DNA of 64,000 bases from Paramecium tetraurelia (lineage: Eukaryota > Ciliophora > Oligohymenophorea > Peniculida > Parameciidae), in NCBI RefSeq assembly GCF_000165425.1, contig NW_001798976.1:64590-128589 (forward strand). Reading direction: 5' to 3'. The number at the start of each line of letters is the position of its first letter. The stretch's first letter is position 1. The position numbers and the translations under genes are program-made. This document shows positions 35,699 to 48,400 of the stretch, in pieces. The notes under the pieces were generated by a model that searched no databases, had not been told where the DNA came from, and was given only the letters and a program-made list of their open reading frames with translations.

Positions 35699-38048
35699 AT
35701 GATGTTCTTCAAGTAAGATTTTATAAGTGATATTGTTTAAGCTTTTAGCGATTCTTCGCTGGTTTTAGTTCGATGCTAGACCCTCTATTGGCCCAAGACA
35801 ACTGTACCTTGGAGTCTATTCTTGACGATGACACTCTACAAGAAATCAAAATGAATGGTGCAACAAAATTTGGAAATTTGTAAGCATTTTAGATTTATTA
35901 GAGTGTGACAAAGAATATAGAAACATTTAGTAAGATGGTGGGATACTTGTGTGTGAATGAGGATGAGGAATATAACGAGAAGACTTAGATTAGGTAAAAT
36001 GATTAAACTTAAAAATCATAAGATACCCCTTCATGATTAGTGAGGCGATAGGGAATGAGAACGTTCCAATCATAGATTATCTATTCGAAGCAGATAAATC
36101 GAGCCAAAATTATGAGCAGAATGAAGCAATTAGACAGGAATTCCTTCCCAAGATTTTCGATATCTTAGATAGGGATTACTTGAATGTGACTCTCGCCAGT
36201 TATTTATCCAAAGTGGTGTGTGCAATCATCAGAAGAAGAGGTTTTGACGTATTAATTGTGCATAATCATATAAGTTGTGGAGATTCCTTTCTCAGCCAGA
36301 ACATAAATCAATTTTAAGTAATTTAATTAAGAACTTGGACGTATTCCATGTCGCCGAAATCATCGAAAAGTTGATCTTACTCGACACCAATCAGGAACAA
36401 TAAGACAATCAATCTGTCTTCTTGGAGGAGAGAAGCGATCTTCTACGTCGAGTGATTCGAGTCTTCGAATACAAAACTCATCAAAATGACATCACTGATA
36501 ATTGCAGTCATATAATCATTGAAATCCTCAACAAGACAGAACTGTTCCTTTCAGTCCTCAACATCCCTGATAAATTCTTCGCCATTGCTGTAACATCATC
36601 ACCCTATTTCTAAGTTAAATTCCAGCTCAGCAGCTGTAGTTTCTGTGTTAATCACTCTACTTGAAGCCACTCATCGATACATACAACAGCAACAAGAGAA
36701 GAACCCCTCTTATCACTTTAGTTATAACTAATACTACCCCATAGCCTAAGAGTTCAAGAATGCCTTGTTGGCTGAAAAGATATCAATTAGTAATTTCTAT
36801 TATTTATTCAAGGCGCTTTCAATACAACTTATGGAATATCATAATAGCCATTTAGTTAGATGAAATTGAAATTGCTACAATTGTATCTAACCATCTTAAG
36901 GTTTAATGATATCGACTTGATCAATTAATTTGATCATAAAGGAATTTATGCATCACTTATGAAGTTCATCATTGAATACGAATTCAACAATCAATTGCAA
37001 AATTACTTCTATGAAATTACAGTCTTCATTTTTGATAGGCCCCAATTCGAGGATATTCAAAATGAATTCTTATCCTTAGATCTTGCAACTTTCATTATGA
37101 AATACAATAGATACGAAAAAGAAATAGTAGGAGCCTTGAATTCTCAAATCAGAAGAGGTTATGTGGGTATTTTAAGTAAATTGGCCTATTATTTCACTAA
37201 CAAATTTGAGAAGAATTAAGAATGGAATCAATATGTTGAGGAAGTGCTTGAATCTGTTAGAAATATCGAAAATCAATATATGTTGGGAGTGAATCCAAGA
37301 CCTAAGATTCCTATTGACACAAATGATGAGGGCATGAATGAAATGTTTAGAGTACTATAATTATATAACATACTTAGAACTTTTAAAAGAACAAAATATC
37401 ATAAAGCATTCAACAACAATCAATTCAATAATAAGATCAATAGACAACAGTGGAAGTGGAATAAGAAACAGAAGAATAGCAAAACGATGATGATCAAGAT
37501 GAAAACGATTAGGACATCTAAAGAGAAGATGATTAAATAGAATCTGTCAACTCAAAGAAACCAGAGATGTTGATTGATGTCGAGGAAATTGAGAAAGTTA
37601 TTAATAGTCCAGAAACCAGTCCTAAAGTTGGTAATCCAAACATTCATGTATTTTAGTTGAATAAATTATCTAATTCTAAGAACAAAACTTAAAGACATCT
37701 CCTTAAGCGAGTGAAATCATGACTGATCAAACTGTCAATAAATATTGGAAGGCTCATGAAGGTTTAGAACATCAAGAACCTGGTAGAAAGGGTTCATAGG
37801 ATGATATTCACAAGCATTAATCTGATCACGATTAATTGAAACATGAAGAAACCCACAAAGACACTCAAGAACATCATGAAGTAGAACAGTAAATTCAACC
37901 TTAAGAGAATATGTAAATTGAAGTTCAAGAAATTAAGGTGGAAACAATTAATTCACCAGAAGAAAAATAATAATAATAGCAATTGGAAGAAGAATAATAA
38001 GAATAAGAAAATAAGTAATAAGAAGTCTAGGATGAATTAATCAGTTGA
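35699..38048 (+). CDS. SAPS-domain protein (PP6/SIT4 regulatory subunit)
   Basis: SAPS proteins are regulatory subunits of the PP6/Sit4 phosphatase. The 721-residue product begins MMFFNFQRFFAGFSSMLDPLL, close to the family's short Phe/Trp-rich start, then has the hallmark TLESILDDDTLQEIK near residue 40. After that come NVPIIDYLF, FDILDRDYLNVTLASYLSKVVCAIIRRRG and helical repeats up to ~residue 510 (FFAIALNSSSAAVVSVLITLLEATH; FIMKYNRYEKEIVGALNSQIRRG). A Gln/Glu/Asp/His-rich tail of ~200 residues follows. Seven introns (35713-35741, 35994-36022, 36249-36274, 36590-36614, 36790-36812, 37352-37377, 37631-37656) restore the frame exactly. Without the last intron the gene would stop at 37722, overlapping a spurious ATGA start. 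Confidence 0.87.
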
Positions 38049-38237
38049 TTCCATTATTAAATAAAAATCATACATTATTTTATGTTATTATTAATCAAAA
38101 ACATTTATTACACGAATTATCTGAAAAAACCTGTTTATCAATCTATTAAAACTGGTTAATTCTGAATTCTTAATATAAGTATATCAACTTTATAAGCAAA
38201 TTTTTATTTAATTCAGTATTATTTATAAATTAAATAT

Positions 38238-39680
38238 ATGAAAAATTCTTCTAGAATAAAAAACTCTCATCAAAGTAACGATTGCTGGGCTGCCTTGTTT
38301 TGTGGAATTATAGAAGTACTTATCAAAACTAATTAACATGAATAAATTTCACTCCTTTAACCAGCCATTAGTCAATATTCACTTTCAAGAATCAAAATTT
38401 TTAAAACTATTGAATTAATGAACTAAATTATAAGAAATCCGAATGTTGATCTCTTTTACACTCTAATCAATTAAGAAGAAGCATCTTAGGTAATGAAAAT
38501 ATTCATACAAACCAAATACAATATAATCCCTACATCAGTATGTAAAAAAGAAATTCTAGAACTCTTAAGTAATACTTTTAAAATAGATATTATATTTATC
38601 ACTCAGAATACATCGATATCATTAGCAAACAGTGATAATTTAGAATTGGTTCTAAAAATAGTGTAATAATAATCAGAATTCACGATTGAGGCAGCATAGA
38701 AATCAAGAAGCCGATCATCCTCACTTTTGGATTATGTTTTAGAGATGAAACAACAATGTAATGGATGTTTAAGATAGTTTGAATAAGGAGAACTGTATAA
38801 GTCCCTAACTTGTAATCATACTTATTGTCAACAATGTTTGAAATTTTACTTTAAGCTTGGATAATCATTTATTTGCAAAGATTTCTTCTGTAAATTGGAA
38901 CTAAGAAGAGAAGACTTTCCATTCTTATAGTTGTCTCCACTATAGGATATGACTGCTTAATAGAATAGATGTCTTCAATGCAAAGAATCTATCAACTAAT
39001 TGTACACTAATAGGTGTGGACATACACATTGTGAATAATGCATTAGGGATCAATTGAATAAATCCAAATACTATCAATCCAACTTTTGCTTAGAACCATC
39101 ATGTACTGAATTGTTGGCTAATGAAATAATCAATAATCAATCCAAAGACAATGATATTCAAACTGTTCTGTCAAGGAACAATTCAACAACTTAAAAGTTT
39201 ACAGAATTTTGTTATTTTTGTTAATGTGAATAAGAGAAAGGTGTGAAAGGAGAGTGTGGACATTACTTTTGTAAGGCTTGTCTGGATTCCAAATATTAAT
39301 ATATTATTACCTATGGTTTACACAGGATTATTGATTGTCCATAATGTTCTACTAAATTCAACATTGAGAAGTCTTTGGATGAATATTACAACGCATTGGC
39401 ATATCCCTAACCTCCTAGATTAAAAAGGATGAGGTCGAGTTCAGAATAATAAATAGAATCTTAATAGTAGTTTTTCTAGCAGAAGCCCTCCTTTGAAAGT
39501 CAGTAGAAAACTAGGGTACCCTCTTCATGTTTACCCTTAAATGGCTCGAGACATCAAGTGCCATATGTAGTTTCGAGTGGAATTTCAACTCCAAAAAGGG
39601 TTGTTACTTCTTCAAATAGAGCCAGTCGCAATCTTCCTCAATAAGCCCAATATTTTTAGAGAAGCCCATAATTCTTTTGA
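38238..39680 (+). CDS. OTU-like domain fused to RING-type zinc fingers
   Basis: A 480-residue intronless protein. The first ~170 residues resemble an otubain/OTU deubiquitinase: a Cys in a short loop followed by a helix (SNDCWAALFCGIIEVLI), an all-helical middle, and CKKEILELLSNTFKIDIIFITQNTSISL, matching the otubain strand before the active-site histidine. The expected D-G-N-C is instead S-N-D-C and I see no clear catalytic His, so it may be inactive or misassigned. From ~residue 170 three Cys/His clusters follow (CNGCLRQF...CNHTYCQQC; CLQCKE...CGHTHCEQC; CYFCQC...CGHYFCKACL...CPQC), each RING-like. The tail is Gln/Ser/Arg-rich. Known RBR ligases have three such modules; the spacing is similar but IBR residues are not clear. 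Confidence 0.65.
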
Positions 39681-39730
39681 TTTCTATAAATTGTATTTAG
39701 ATATATTTTAAATTAATTTCATTTTTTAAT

Positions 39731-40575
39731 ATGAAGAAGGAATAAGATGATTAGGAAAGATAGCCAATACTTATTGAGAAGGACAATCAATATTTCGATT
39801 GGGAGTCGTTCAAGAAATAATACTATCAATAAGAGAATGTGTTACAGACTACTTTGAAATCATTAAATGAATTGCATAGTGAAATTTCAAGAAAATTAAT
39901 TTAATTAGAGTATGCAATATTTGTAGCATCATAGTAAATCAGATCCAATTTGCGAAGAAGATGAATAAGAGAATCGAAAATAATTTCAATCTATAGATGT
40001 TAGAAAGTATTAAGATTAATTCGATGATCTAAATTTGACAATGAGTACAATGTCTCGGATGCTTAATCAATATGCAATCAGTCCAGAAGAAGTCTAAGCC
40101 AAGTTGAAGAATAACATGCTAAGAAGATTCAAAGAAATTCACTAAGAACACGAGAAAGAAGTTTTAAAATTGAAAGTACTACTTGAAAGCATAAATAGTA
40201 AGCAATCAAAACAAACACTTAAAAATATGAGCTATTCAAGGAAGCAATCAAAAACCAAAGTACAACAGGGAATTAAAAATATAAAAGAGATTATCAACTT
40301 AATGATTTTCTATCGAGAGGAGTGAATCAAGCATCTCATGTCCTCGATATGGCCTCAACAATTCATTCAAGTCTAGAAGATCAAGGTTACAGGGTATCCT
40401 CAATCCAGAATAAAGTCACTGATTACATGGGTACGTAATCTTTCTATGCATAGGCTAATTTGAAGGAATCAACTCATTGATTAATGGTATACGCTATCAT
40501 AAAAATAAGGGTTAATTAATAATGATGGGTTTAATTTCATTCTTAGTTGTGATAATTTTATTTAAATTGATGTGA
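39731..40575 (+). CDS. Golgi Qb-SNARE, GOS28/GOSR1-like
   Basis: SNARE for ER-Golgi and intra-Golgi fusion, anchored by a C-terminal helix. The 257-residue product has an N-terminal helical region (DWESFKKQYYQQENVLQ; LNLTMSTMSRMLNQYAISPEE), then FKEIHQEHEKEVLKLKQAI, and a Qb-SNARE motif (FLSRGVNQASHVLDMASTIHSSLEDQGYRVSS) followed by GINSLINGIRYHKNKG and the membrane anchor LIMMGLISFLVVIILFKLM at the very C-terminus. Order and spacing match GOS28. Introns at 39910-39934, 40176-40198 and 40431-40453 are all needed; the last brings in the anchor, and unspliced the protein would end without it. Confidence 0.85.
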
Positions 40576-41159
40576 TATAATTATCTATTACAATTGTAAA
40601 GAAGTAACAGTATCTACAATATTAGAAATTTAAATTATATAATTCTAAAATATACCCTATATCTCAATTATACAATTTATTACTCATCACTGAATATTTT
40701 GACTTAATGTTATTTTTCTATAATTTATTCAGATCTTTTGAGAATGAATATTTTATGTTCTATCACAAAGAGATTATCTCTCTATCCACTTTGTAACACA
40801 TCCTATTATGTGTCAATCACTATTAAATACTAAGGTCTTATATAATCATAGATACATTAATTTTAATAGTAAAACTGTTTGAATACTTTGTAACACATAC
40901 AATATCTTTTAATTAATTTTAAATTCTTATTTTTATATCTTATTTCCAGTTATTTATGATTTTTTGTATAATCTTAATAGAATTTAAAAACAATCTAAGA
41001 TCTAGAAAAAACGAAGAATATTTAGAAAGCATAATCTTCATTTGAGTGAATTTCCTAATAAGAGATTGTTTATATTAGATTGGCAATTTCTTTTAATTTA
41101 ATTAAGATTGGGGAACAATAAATGAAATATTTAACTAGGATTTAATAATATAAATAACT
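40576..41159. other. AT-rich intergenic gap, no supported gene
   Basis: About 580 bp between two plus-strand genes, mostly A/T runs. I saw no start, exon or RNA structure that I can support. Confidence 0.5.
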
Positions 41160-41725
41160 ATGAGTAATAAAATTAGAAGTCATAATATAAATGACTATTA
41201 TCATGATAGATTGGATCAATCTTTTAATAATGTGAATATCACTTTCATGAACACTCTTCGGGGTCCAATCTAAATCAATGATCTAAACAAAACAGTTCAT
41301 GACATTCCAAGTTGTTTTGGCAGAAAAACTCTTTCAACTGAAAAAAGTCATACCACTAAGGATGTAGAAAAGATAGCAAATATTTCTATGGTATTATGTT
41401 AATCGAAATAGAGTATGAACACTTGATACGCAATAGAATTGGGGTTAAACCACTTTTAGGTTCTGTAATTTTCGAAACTTCTCTAAGAAATACCAAGAAG
41501 CGATCAATCTCATAAGTTTAAGAGTCTAAGCCACTAAAGTAAATCAACAAAAGAAAAACCACATTACCAAAAGTAATGAAGGATCCTTTTATTGAAATTT
41601 AAGAAAAAAACATCAATACATATCTACATTGTCTCAAAGAGGAAGGATAGGGAACAATTAAATCAGCTTAAGTAGAATGGGTAACTTCATTAAAATCAGA
41701 AAAAAAAAAGAGAAAAAAAAAATGA
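41160..41725 (+). CDS. Small basic protein of unknown function
   Basis: A 180-residue protein without recognised family. From ATG 41160 (MSNKIRSHNINDYY) the reading frame crosses a 23-nt intron at 41391-41413 that ends GAG rather than TAG; this is the only splice that joins the two coding-looking halves, and it gives an exact frame. The second half (NRIGVKPLLGSVIFETSLRNTKKRS; KTTLPKVMKDPFIEIQEK) is basic. The protein ends in a Lys/Arg run immediately before TGA 41723-41725. This could be a nuclear or microtubule-binding protein by charge alone, which is weak evidence. Confidence 0.6.
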
Positions 41726-42475
41726 ATACTAATGTTAAGATTATCTATATATATACATATAATTTATTGACCATTTTATTTTCATATTGTATTAGATAAT
41801 TATTAAATTTATAATTATTATATGTTTAAATATGTATCATTCTTATTTACAGCAAAAGAAGATAGGGTTAATGCTTAGACATTCCAACCGTATTTATTGA
41901 GTGAATCAAATGTATAATTAACTAATCTTATATATCAAACAAGCAAATAAATTTAAATATTATGAATAATTTTAAGTTTAGTGTTAGTAATTGAATAAAA
42001 AATGCATTAATTATAAGAATTTGATGTTAATATCTTCTTCTAGTTCAATAAAATTTTATTTGCATAGTATTAACGATAGTTTAAATTCAATATTAATTAA
42101 AGATATTATTTTCATCATTTTAACGCTTAATCATTGATCAAATTAAGTTTTTCAAAATCTGCCTTTATTTTAATGTAAACATTCTTGAAAATTCCAAGAA
42201 ATCTTTCATGTAATGTATATGTTGCATGGCATTTAAAAATTTATACATCAGAAATTATAGTTCCTAGTTTAAATGTGTAAATATAAAATCAAATTATGAC
42301 TTGAGTTTATGAAAATCATTGTCACTTATTTTAGATATTTTAATAAAATGCATCTGAATAGAAAAAAATTATGAAATTAACAATAATTACAAGATATTAA
42401 TACTATCAAAAGTACTACAAAAATTAATATACAATATTTTTAGTTAAATTTATTAATTATTACTCTCATTTTGCT
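41726..42475. other. AT-rich convergent intergenic gap, no supported gene
   Basis: About 750 bp between two convergent genes, very AT-rich, with no product, RNA or repeat that I can support on either strand. Confidence 0.5.
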
Positions 42476-45400
42476 TCACAATATTCTTGTGTATTAAATT
42501 TATTTGCTTATTAATTTAAATTTCTTGGTTTTATCCTCTTTCCAAATCTCTATACTTTCTTCTATAATTTTTTTAATATTCTTTTTTTTCTTCTCTATAT
42601 TGTTTGACACTTACTCCTATTCCTATTCTCCGTCCTCGATAATTTAATATTGTAATCCATATCCTCTTCTTTTTAATAGCATTTTGATTTTAATATAATA
42701 TTTTACCAAAAGAAAGTGAAGAAAGATAGCAAAAAAAGCCAAATTGATGATATATAAACTAATTATTGCAGCCTAATTAATGCTACTCCAATTTTAGTTA
42801 AATAAAAATGATGATAAAATATAAGAAGTGAAACTTACGAAATCTGATATGCTTTCCCATTTATTATTTTACTTGGATGTATAGGGATAGGTTTTTTGAA
42901 CATTGAAAAAATTCTAAATTGTTTTTCTCAAGACAATAATAAAAACCAAAGGTAGCATTGAATACTAAATATAGAATAATTTCTTACTATCTTTTCATTG
43001 AAGGATATTAAAACAAAGATTAACAATTTAATTTATCTGAATATGAATTCATACAATAAAGCTCTTTTTCCATAAAATGAGTACATGATTCCCCAATTTA
43101 TTAAAACGCGTGTTTTTTTATATTTTTTTGTTCTATATATGGCAAAATAAAAGTAAATACACACAAGAATAGGTGTTACAGTGATCAAGATTAAAAAAAT
43201 AATTACAAAATTCTATTTCGAATCATAATTGTCCTTAAATAGATAGGATAAATTTGCATAAATGTATTTGGATCCTGAGATGGCCCGATAATACAATAAT
43301 TAAACTAGTTCGATTAAAAAGCTTGGCTAAACATAAATAAAAACAAGTATCAGAAAATTTTAAACTGAGAATCTAAATTTATAACATATCAACTTTTTTT
43401 TTTTTTGATTAAACTGCTGAATTATCGAAATCATTAAGGTTAGAAGACATCCGCCAATAACAAAAACAAATGAATATATCAATCTTATGTATAAGTCATC
43501 TTCAAGCAAGCATTACAGATGCACCTTCAAACTTTATGCTGGCATTGTAATAGAATTAAAAGCAATAAAAAATGACAACAAAGGGTTCTCCATATTTGAG
43601 AATTTCATAATTGATATAAATTGCATATGGCAGATAATAATTAAAAACACTTAAGGGGTTATTTATTGTTTTTCTACAATATATGAATGACCTAATGTTC
43701 TCTTAAAATTCAAAAGAATATTTCTCTCCTTGCTTACATCTGAAATCCAACCCAAAGAAAGGATTATCAGAAATTAAGTCAAAATCACAAAGCCTGTTTC
43801 TACACGAATTGAAATATTTTCACATGATGAGCAATAGGATTTCCAATCTTTATAATAACTCTATTCCCAAAAAATCATATGGATATCGCATTCCTCACAT
43901 AAAGCTCCAATTGACCCTTCAGTACAAAGCTCATTGCCAACTTAAAGTCCTCCTTTGCACTTTTTTCTCCTGCACGATTCCACTTGATCATTATTAATTT
44001 TAGGCCTCCAATAGTCCTCAAACAAATATATTTGGAATCCATGTGCTTCCTTCATTGTAATATAGTCTTTTTCCTTACAGGTACTACTATTAAGTTACAA
44101 TTAATAGAAATTCAATGGACATTTAATGCAAATATCACCAAATTCATTATAGTATTCACCTAACCGGCAAAATATTGGTTAAAATTTAACAATTAATTGT
44201 AAATTCATCTATTTATATTTTACAAATGTATAAGGGTAATCATCTATATAAATTGGTTATTTAATGTGACTGCTAGTAAAAGTGAGATTCCTTATTTTAT
44301 TAAGGTTTGGATTCTAACAAATTGTCAACTTTGACAAATCAAATCCTTGAAGTTCATTGTTAAAACTTCTGGTTTTATTAGTACTAGTTGAAGAAATTTC
44401 GCAACTATTGTTACTTGCTTATTCATTTTAAGTATCTGTATAAATGTTGAGACTTGAATAAATTTAGTGTTTAACTATATGTTAATCCTAATCTAGGAAA
44501 TGGATCTAGATAATTTAATTTTGATAAGTATCTAAAGTATACCCACTCTAAAATAATATGGGAGTTGGAATTTAATATAGAGTTCCATTAATATATAAGG
44601 CCAGGTTTTAGGGAAATTAATTAATATTGTTCCCAAATAAAGTGGCCACATTTCTTCCGATCTAACTGCCAGTTTTGGCCACATCGTTGATATCAACTCC
44701 TTAAAGTGCTATACATCCCCCTATTGAAGCTCTATTGTCATAGCAACTAATATTAGCAACGTTGATTCGCTATTAGAAACCAGATTCAAAGTAAATGAAT
44801 CCTCCTTTGCCTAAGGCTTCATTCTGAGTACAATATGAATTAGTAATATTAGTCGTCAATTCGTATATTGATATTCCACATCCATGGAAACAAGTATTAT
44901 TTTCTGTAAATAATGATAACACAAAAACATGAGATTTATAGGTGGGATTAGGAATGACATATTAAAAATTTTATTCTGTTTCCAAAAGTCTCTAACTTTA
45001 TTCTTGGATCGAAAATAAATCTTCCGATGGAACTATGCCTGTGTAATTGATGATTGCTTCTCTAGTCAAATTGGTTTGTATTTTAAGATTATGAATTTAA
45101 TCTTGAGCAGTCTACATTTTGATGTGAGGTTCACATGATATTGCAAAACAACCATAATAAGCTGTAAGTGTATCTGTGCATCTACATTGATCTATGAAAA
45201 CTGACTGGACTAATAGGCGATTATAGACTCTGGTAATCTAAACTAGACCGTCGATACATTCTGTACAGTGTATTTTATTGATTAAGACTCCTCTCAGAGT
45301 CAAAAATGTGGACGGCATTATACTATCGATTTTCATCAAAGAAGGTTAAATCTTAATTTGAGGGAAATCTGCTCTGACCTAGAGTATCTTACAAGTCATA

Positions 45401-48400
45401 CTAAGTTTTTGAGTGTTACATTTCACACTTTCTAAACTAATTGATGTGATGTTAGCAAATTTTATTTCTTCGATATGAACAGGATTTAAGATTGGTTCTA
45501 TTATCTCTATCAATGGATTATATGTTAATATGTAATTTTGAACAATAATTGATTACAATTTAATAAGTGACGAATATTTTACTGATAATAACCCCTAATA
45601 TTGTAAATCTTATGAATTGACATTAATTAAAATTATTTCTCCAAAGTCTTATTCAATAGCTGAAGTTCTAATTAAAAATATGTATTTCTCAATTTGCTTT
45701 AGTAATCCCAAAGAATCAAAAAACTCTTCTTGTCTAGATTGAATGGCTTGGATATAGATATTCTCCATTCTTGTTTATTGGGTTTGCTTTTAATTTTTGT
45801 CATAGATAACTTTAAAGATGGCTCCACTTAAAGCGAAGCAATTTGAAAAAGTAGTTTCTTATATCAAAATTTATTGTTAAGATTAAAAGCTTAGTACATA
45901 AATAGCACCTCCTTCTTGTCTTGAAAAGCAATCTTCAAAGTTGGTGTCGATAATAGTCATATTTAATTTTGACTCCTTAGAGTCAATATATAAGCAACCT
46001 CCTTTTGAACCAATAGTACTATCTAATTAAGTAGAGGAGGCTTAAATTAAAGTGTTCTTTATTAATATCTGACCTTCTTTCAAAGATTTTATGAAAATGC
46101 TTCCTCCAAATTTTGCAGTCGAATTAAAGAAGGTGCAATTGTCCACTGTAGTCTAAAAGGATACTATTTTAAGATGTCCCCCTTCATTTTGTTAGTCACC
46201 AAATAGCACTCCTCTAGAGTATGGATCATTATTATTAAACATTGATACATTTCTAATAGTCGAAATGCCTGATTCTAAATGCAAGACAGCTCCTGATCCT
46301 TGGGCTGAATTGTATCCCCATTTACTATTTGTAAGTAGCAGGTTACCCAAACTACTTTACATGATCAATGTTGGATTGCTGGGAGTCAAACTACCTTGTA
46401 TTAATAAAAAATGTTTATTTTATTAAAATTGCATTTGGGTTAATTACACGTTTTGTTTTTAATTAGATTAAATTATTATGGCAGATGATGGGATACTAGG
46501 TTGTGTAGTTGATACTGTGCAATATTTTACTATGATTTATTCAAGAGAGATGCTTTCTACTGAATTTAAAGTTGACGTATTGTATATCAGATTATTCCAC
46601 GATGATATTCCTATGAATGAAGCATCTTATGCATGCAGATTCAGCAATTCAATATTTTTTATCTTAACAGATTTGTACAGATTATTAACAAATAGGCAAT
46701 AATTATTTCTAATTTATAGGTTTTGTATTTGATGGCAACGGATGTCATAAAAGTAACTATTCCAAACCATATCAACATAGAGAATTGATAAATTAGAATT
46801 CTCTTTGCTTATAAAATCTTACACATATACAATATAGCTCTTTTCAATTTTAATAGCAGCACTTGTTGCAGCATTCAAAATTTTGAGATCGAATCCTTCT
46901 GTTTGAATTTAATTGATTTCAATATTCTTCATAGTGATATTGACAGGGATATCATAATCATTTTTTATGGCTGATATTAAAATCAAACACTGTGGAGTTA
47001 AGCAGATTACTTTTTCAAAGGTTATCTCTTCTAATACCAATTTCAACCTCTGATGATTAGGCTTTGAAATTTTTGACAATTCATGTTAAGTCTACAGCAT
47101 CCTTCCTTTTGAAGTAAACTAGGTATTATAAACATAACATTTAGCCATTTAAATAGTAGTTATATGGAATAAGAAAGTGTGATTGACAAATGAATTTACA
47201 AGTGTAAAGTTAATTACATAGATTTGTTGCATGTTATTGAAATTAATGATACCTCTAGAATGATTGAATTTCGTGTTATTTACAAATAGGTTATTAATCC
47301 TTATTAATCCATTTAAGGTGTCATTAAATTTTGGACTTATAAAGCCTGCCCCATTTAGAAAATAAACATCATTAAAGCTGACTTATTAGACGAGAACCTG
47401 AAAATTAATTTATGATTATTGTGTTAAATTAATAAATTCTAAATCAAATAGAGCTTGATCTTCTATTCCCAAATCAGAGAACATCACATCATCAATATTC
47501 AAGTGAAAATATGGCAAAGGTATATTTGGTTCATAATTAAATCCAAATAGGTTAAATGTAAAATTTGTATCCTTCAAGTGCAAGTAATTTAAAGATTGAA
47601 TCATAACTTGGTTTAATTGTAGATCATACACATTTGTAAAAATAAAATAAAATGGCGTGTATTTTTTATTTAAGAGTGACATCTGACTGTAAGGCGTTGT
47701 ATACAATTTTGGGTTCAAATAATGTGTGTATGCAGCTTAATTTATAATTTATACTCTTTCTAACCTTACAATGAGACCATCATTCTTAATGAATTACAAA
47801 CTAAATGGTTTTTGCAGTTTTTTAATATAAGGATACAAATCACAATCCACAGCTGGCATCATATTGATTCCAGATATTGTAACTTTCGAAAAATATTCAA
47901 AATAAATGTTATTTTACAAATACCAATTGATAGCATTATCATTTTCTACCTTGATGTTTAATTCAATTGATTCAGCTGAAAATACCATTTTCTTAAGATC
48001 AGTAGAAAAGTATGTATCCTTTTAAAAAAAACAGGAAGGATTGGATGAACTAAAAATGAGATTAATACTGATTTTATAAACAGCTCTAATATTTAAATCC
48101 TCGTAAAATTTTGTGATGTTACTTATGTAATCTTGAGTATTACTAAGAGATGCTTTATTTTCAAGGATTATGGTTACATTTTTAGATAGAGGTTTCTAGA
48201 ATTAATTATTAGTTGACTAACCATTATTTTATTCTTAAAATAGAGTATTAATTTGCCATACTTTATCATTATTTATTTGTTATTCTTCTGAACAATCTGC
48301 TCTTACATCAATACTGATCTCTCTGTTTTTTTTTTATTCGCTAAGACATCTACAAATTTTAGTTTCCATTTAATCTAGACCAATAGTGCACTTAAAGGAT

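Noticed and set aside
37719-38048. Separate Gln/Glu/His-rich gene starting at ATGA 37719, overlapping the SAPS stop
   Set aside because: A 26-nt intron at 37631-37656 makes this the C-terminal tail of the SAPS protein, with natural sequence across the join and exact frame.
46478-46702. Plus-strand 74-codon frame (MADDGILGCVV...)
   Set aside because: The minus strand here is continuous coding sequence of the giant membrane protein; the plus frame is its shadow.
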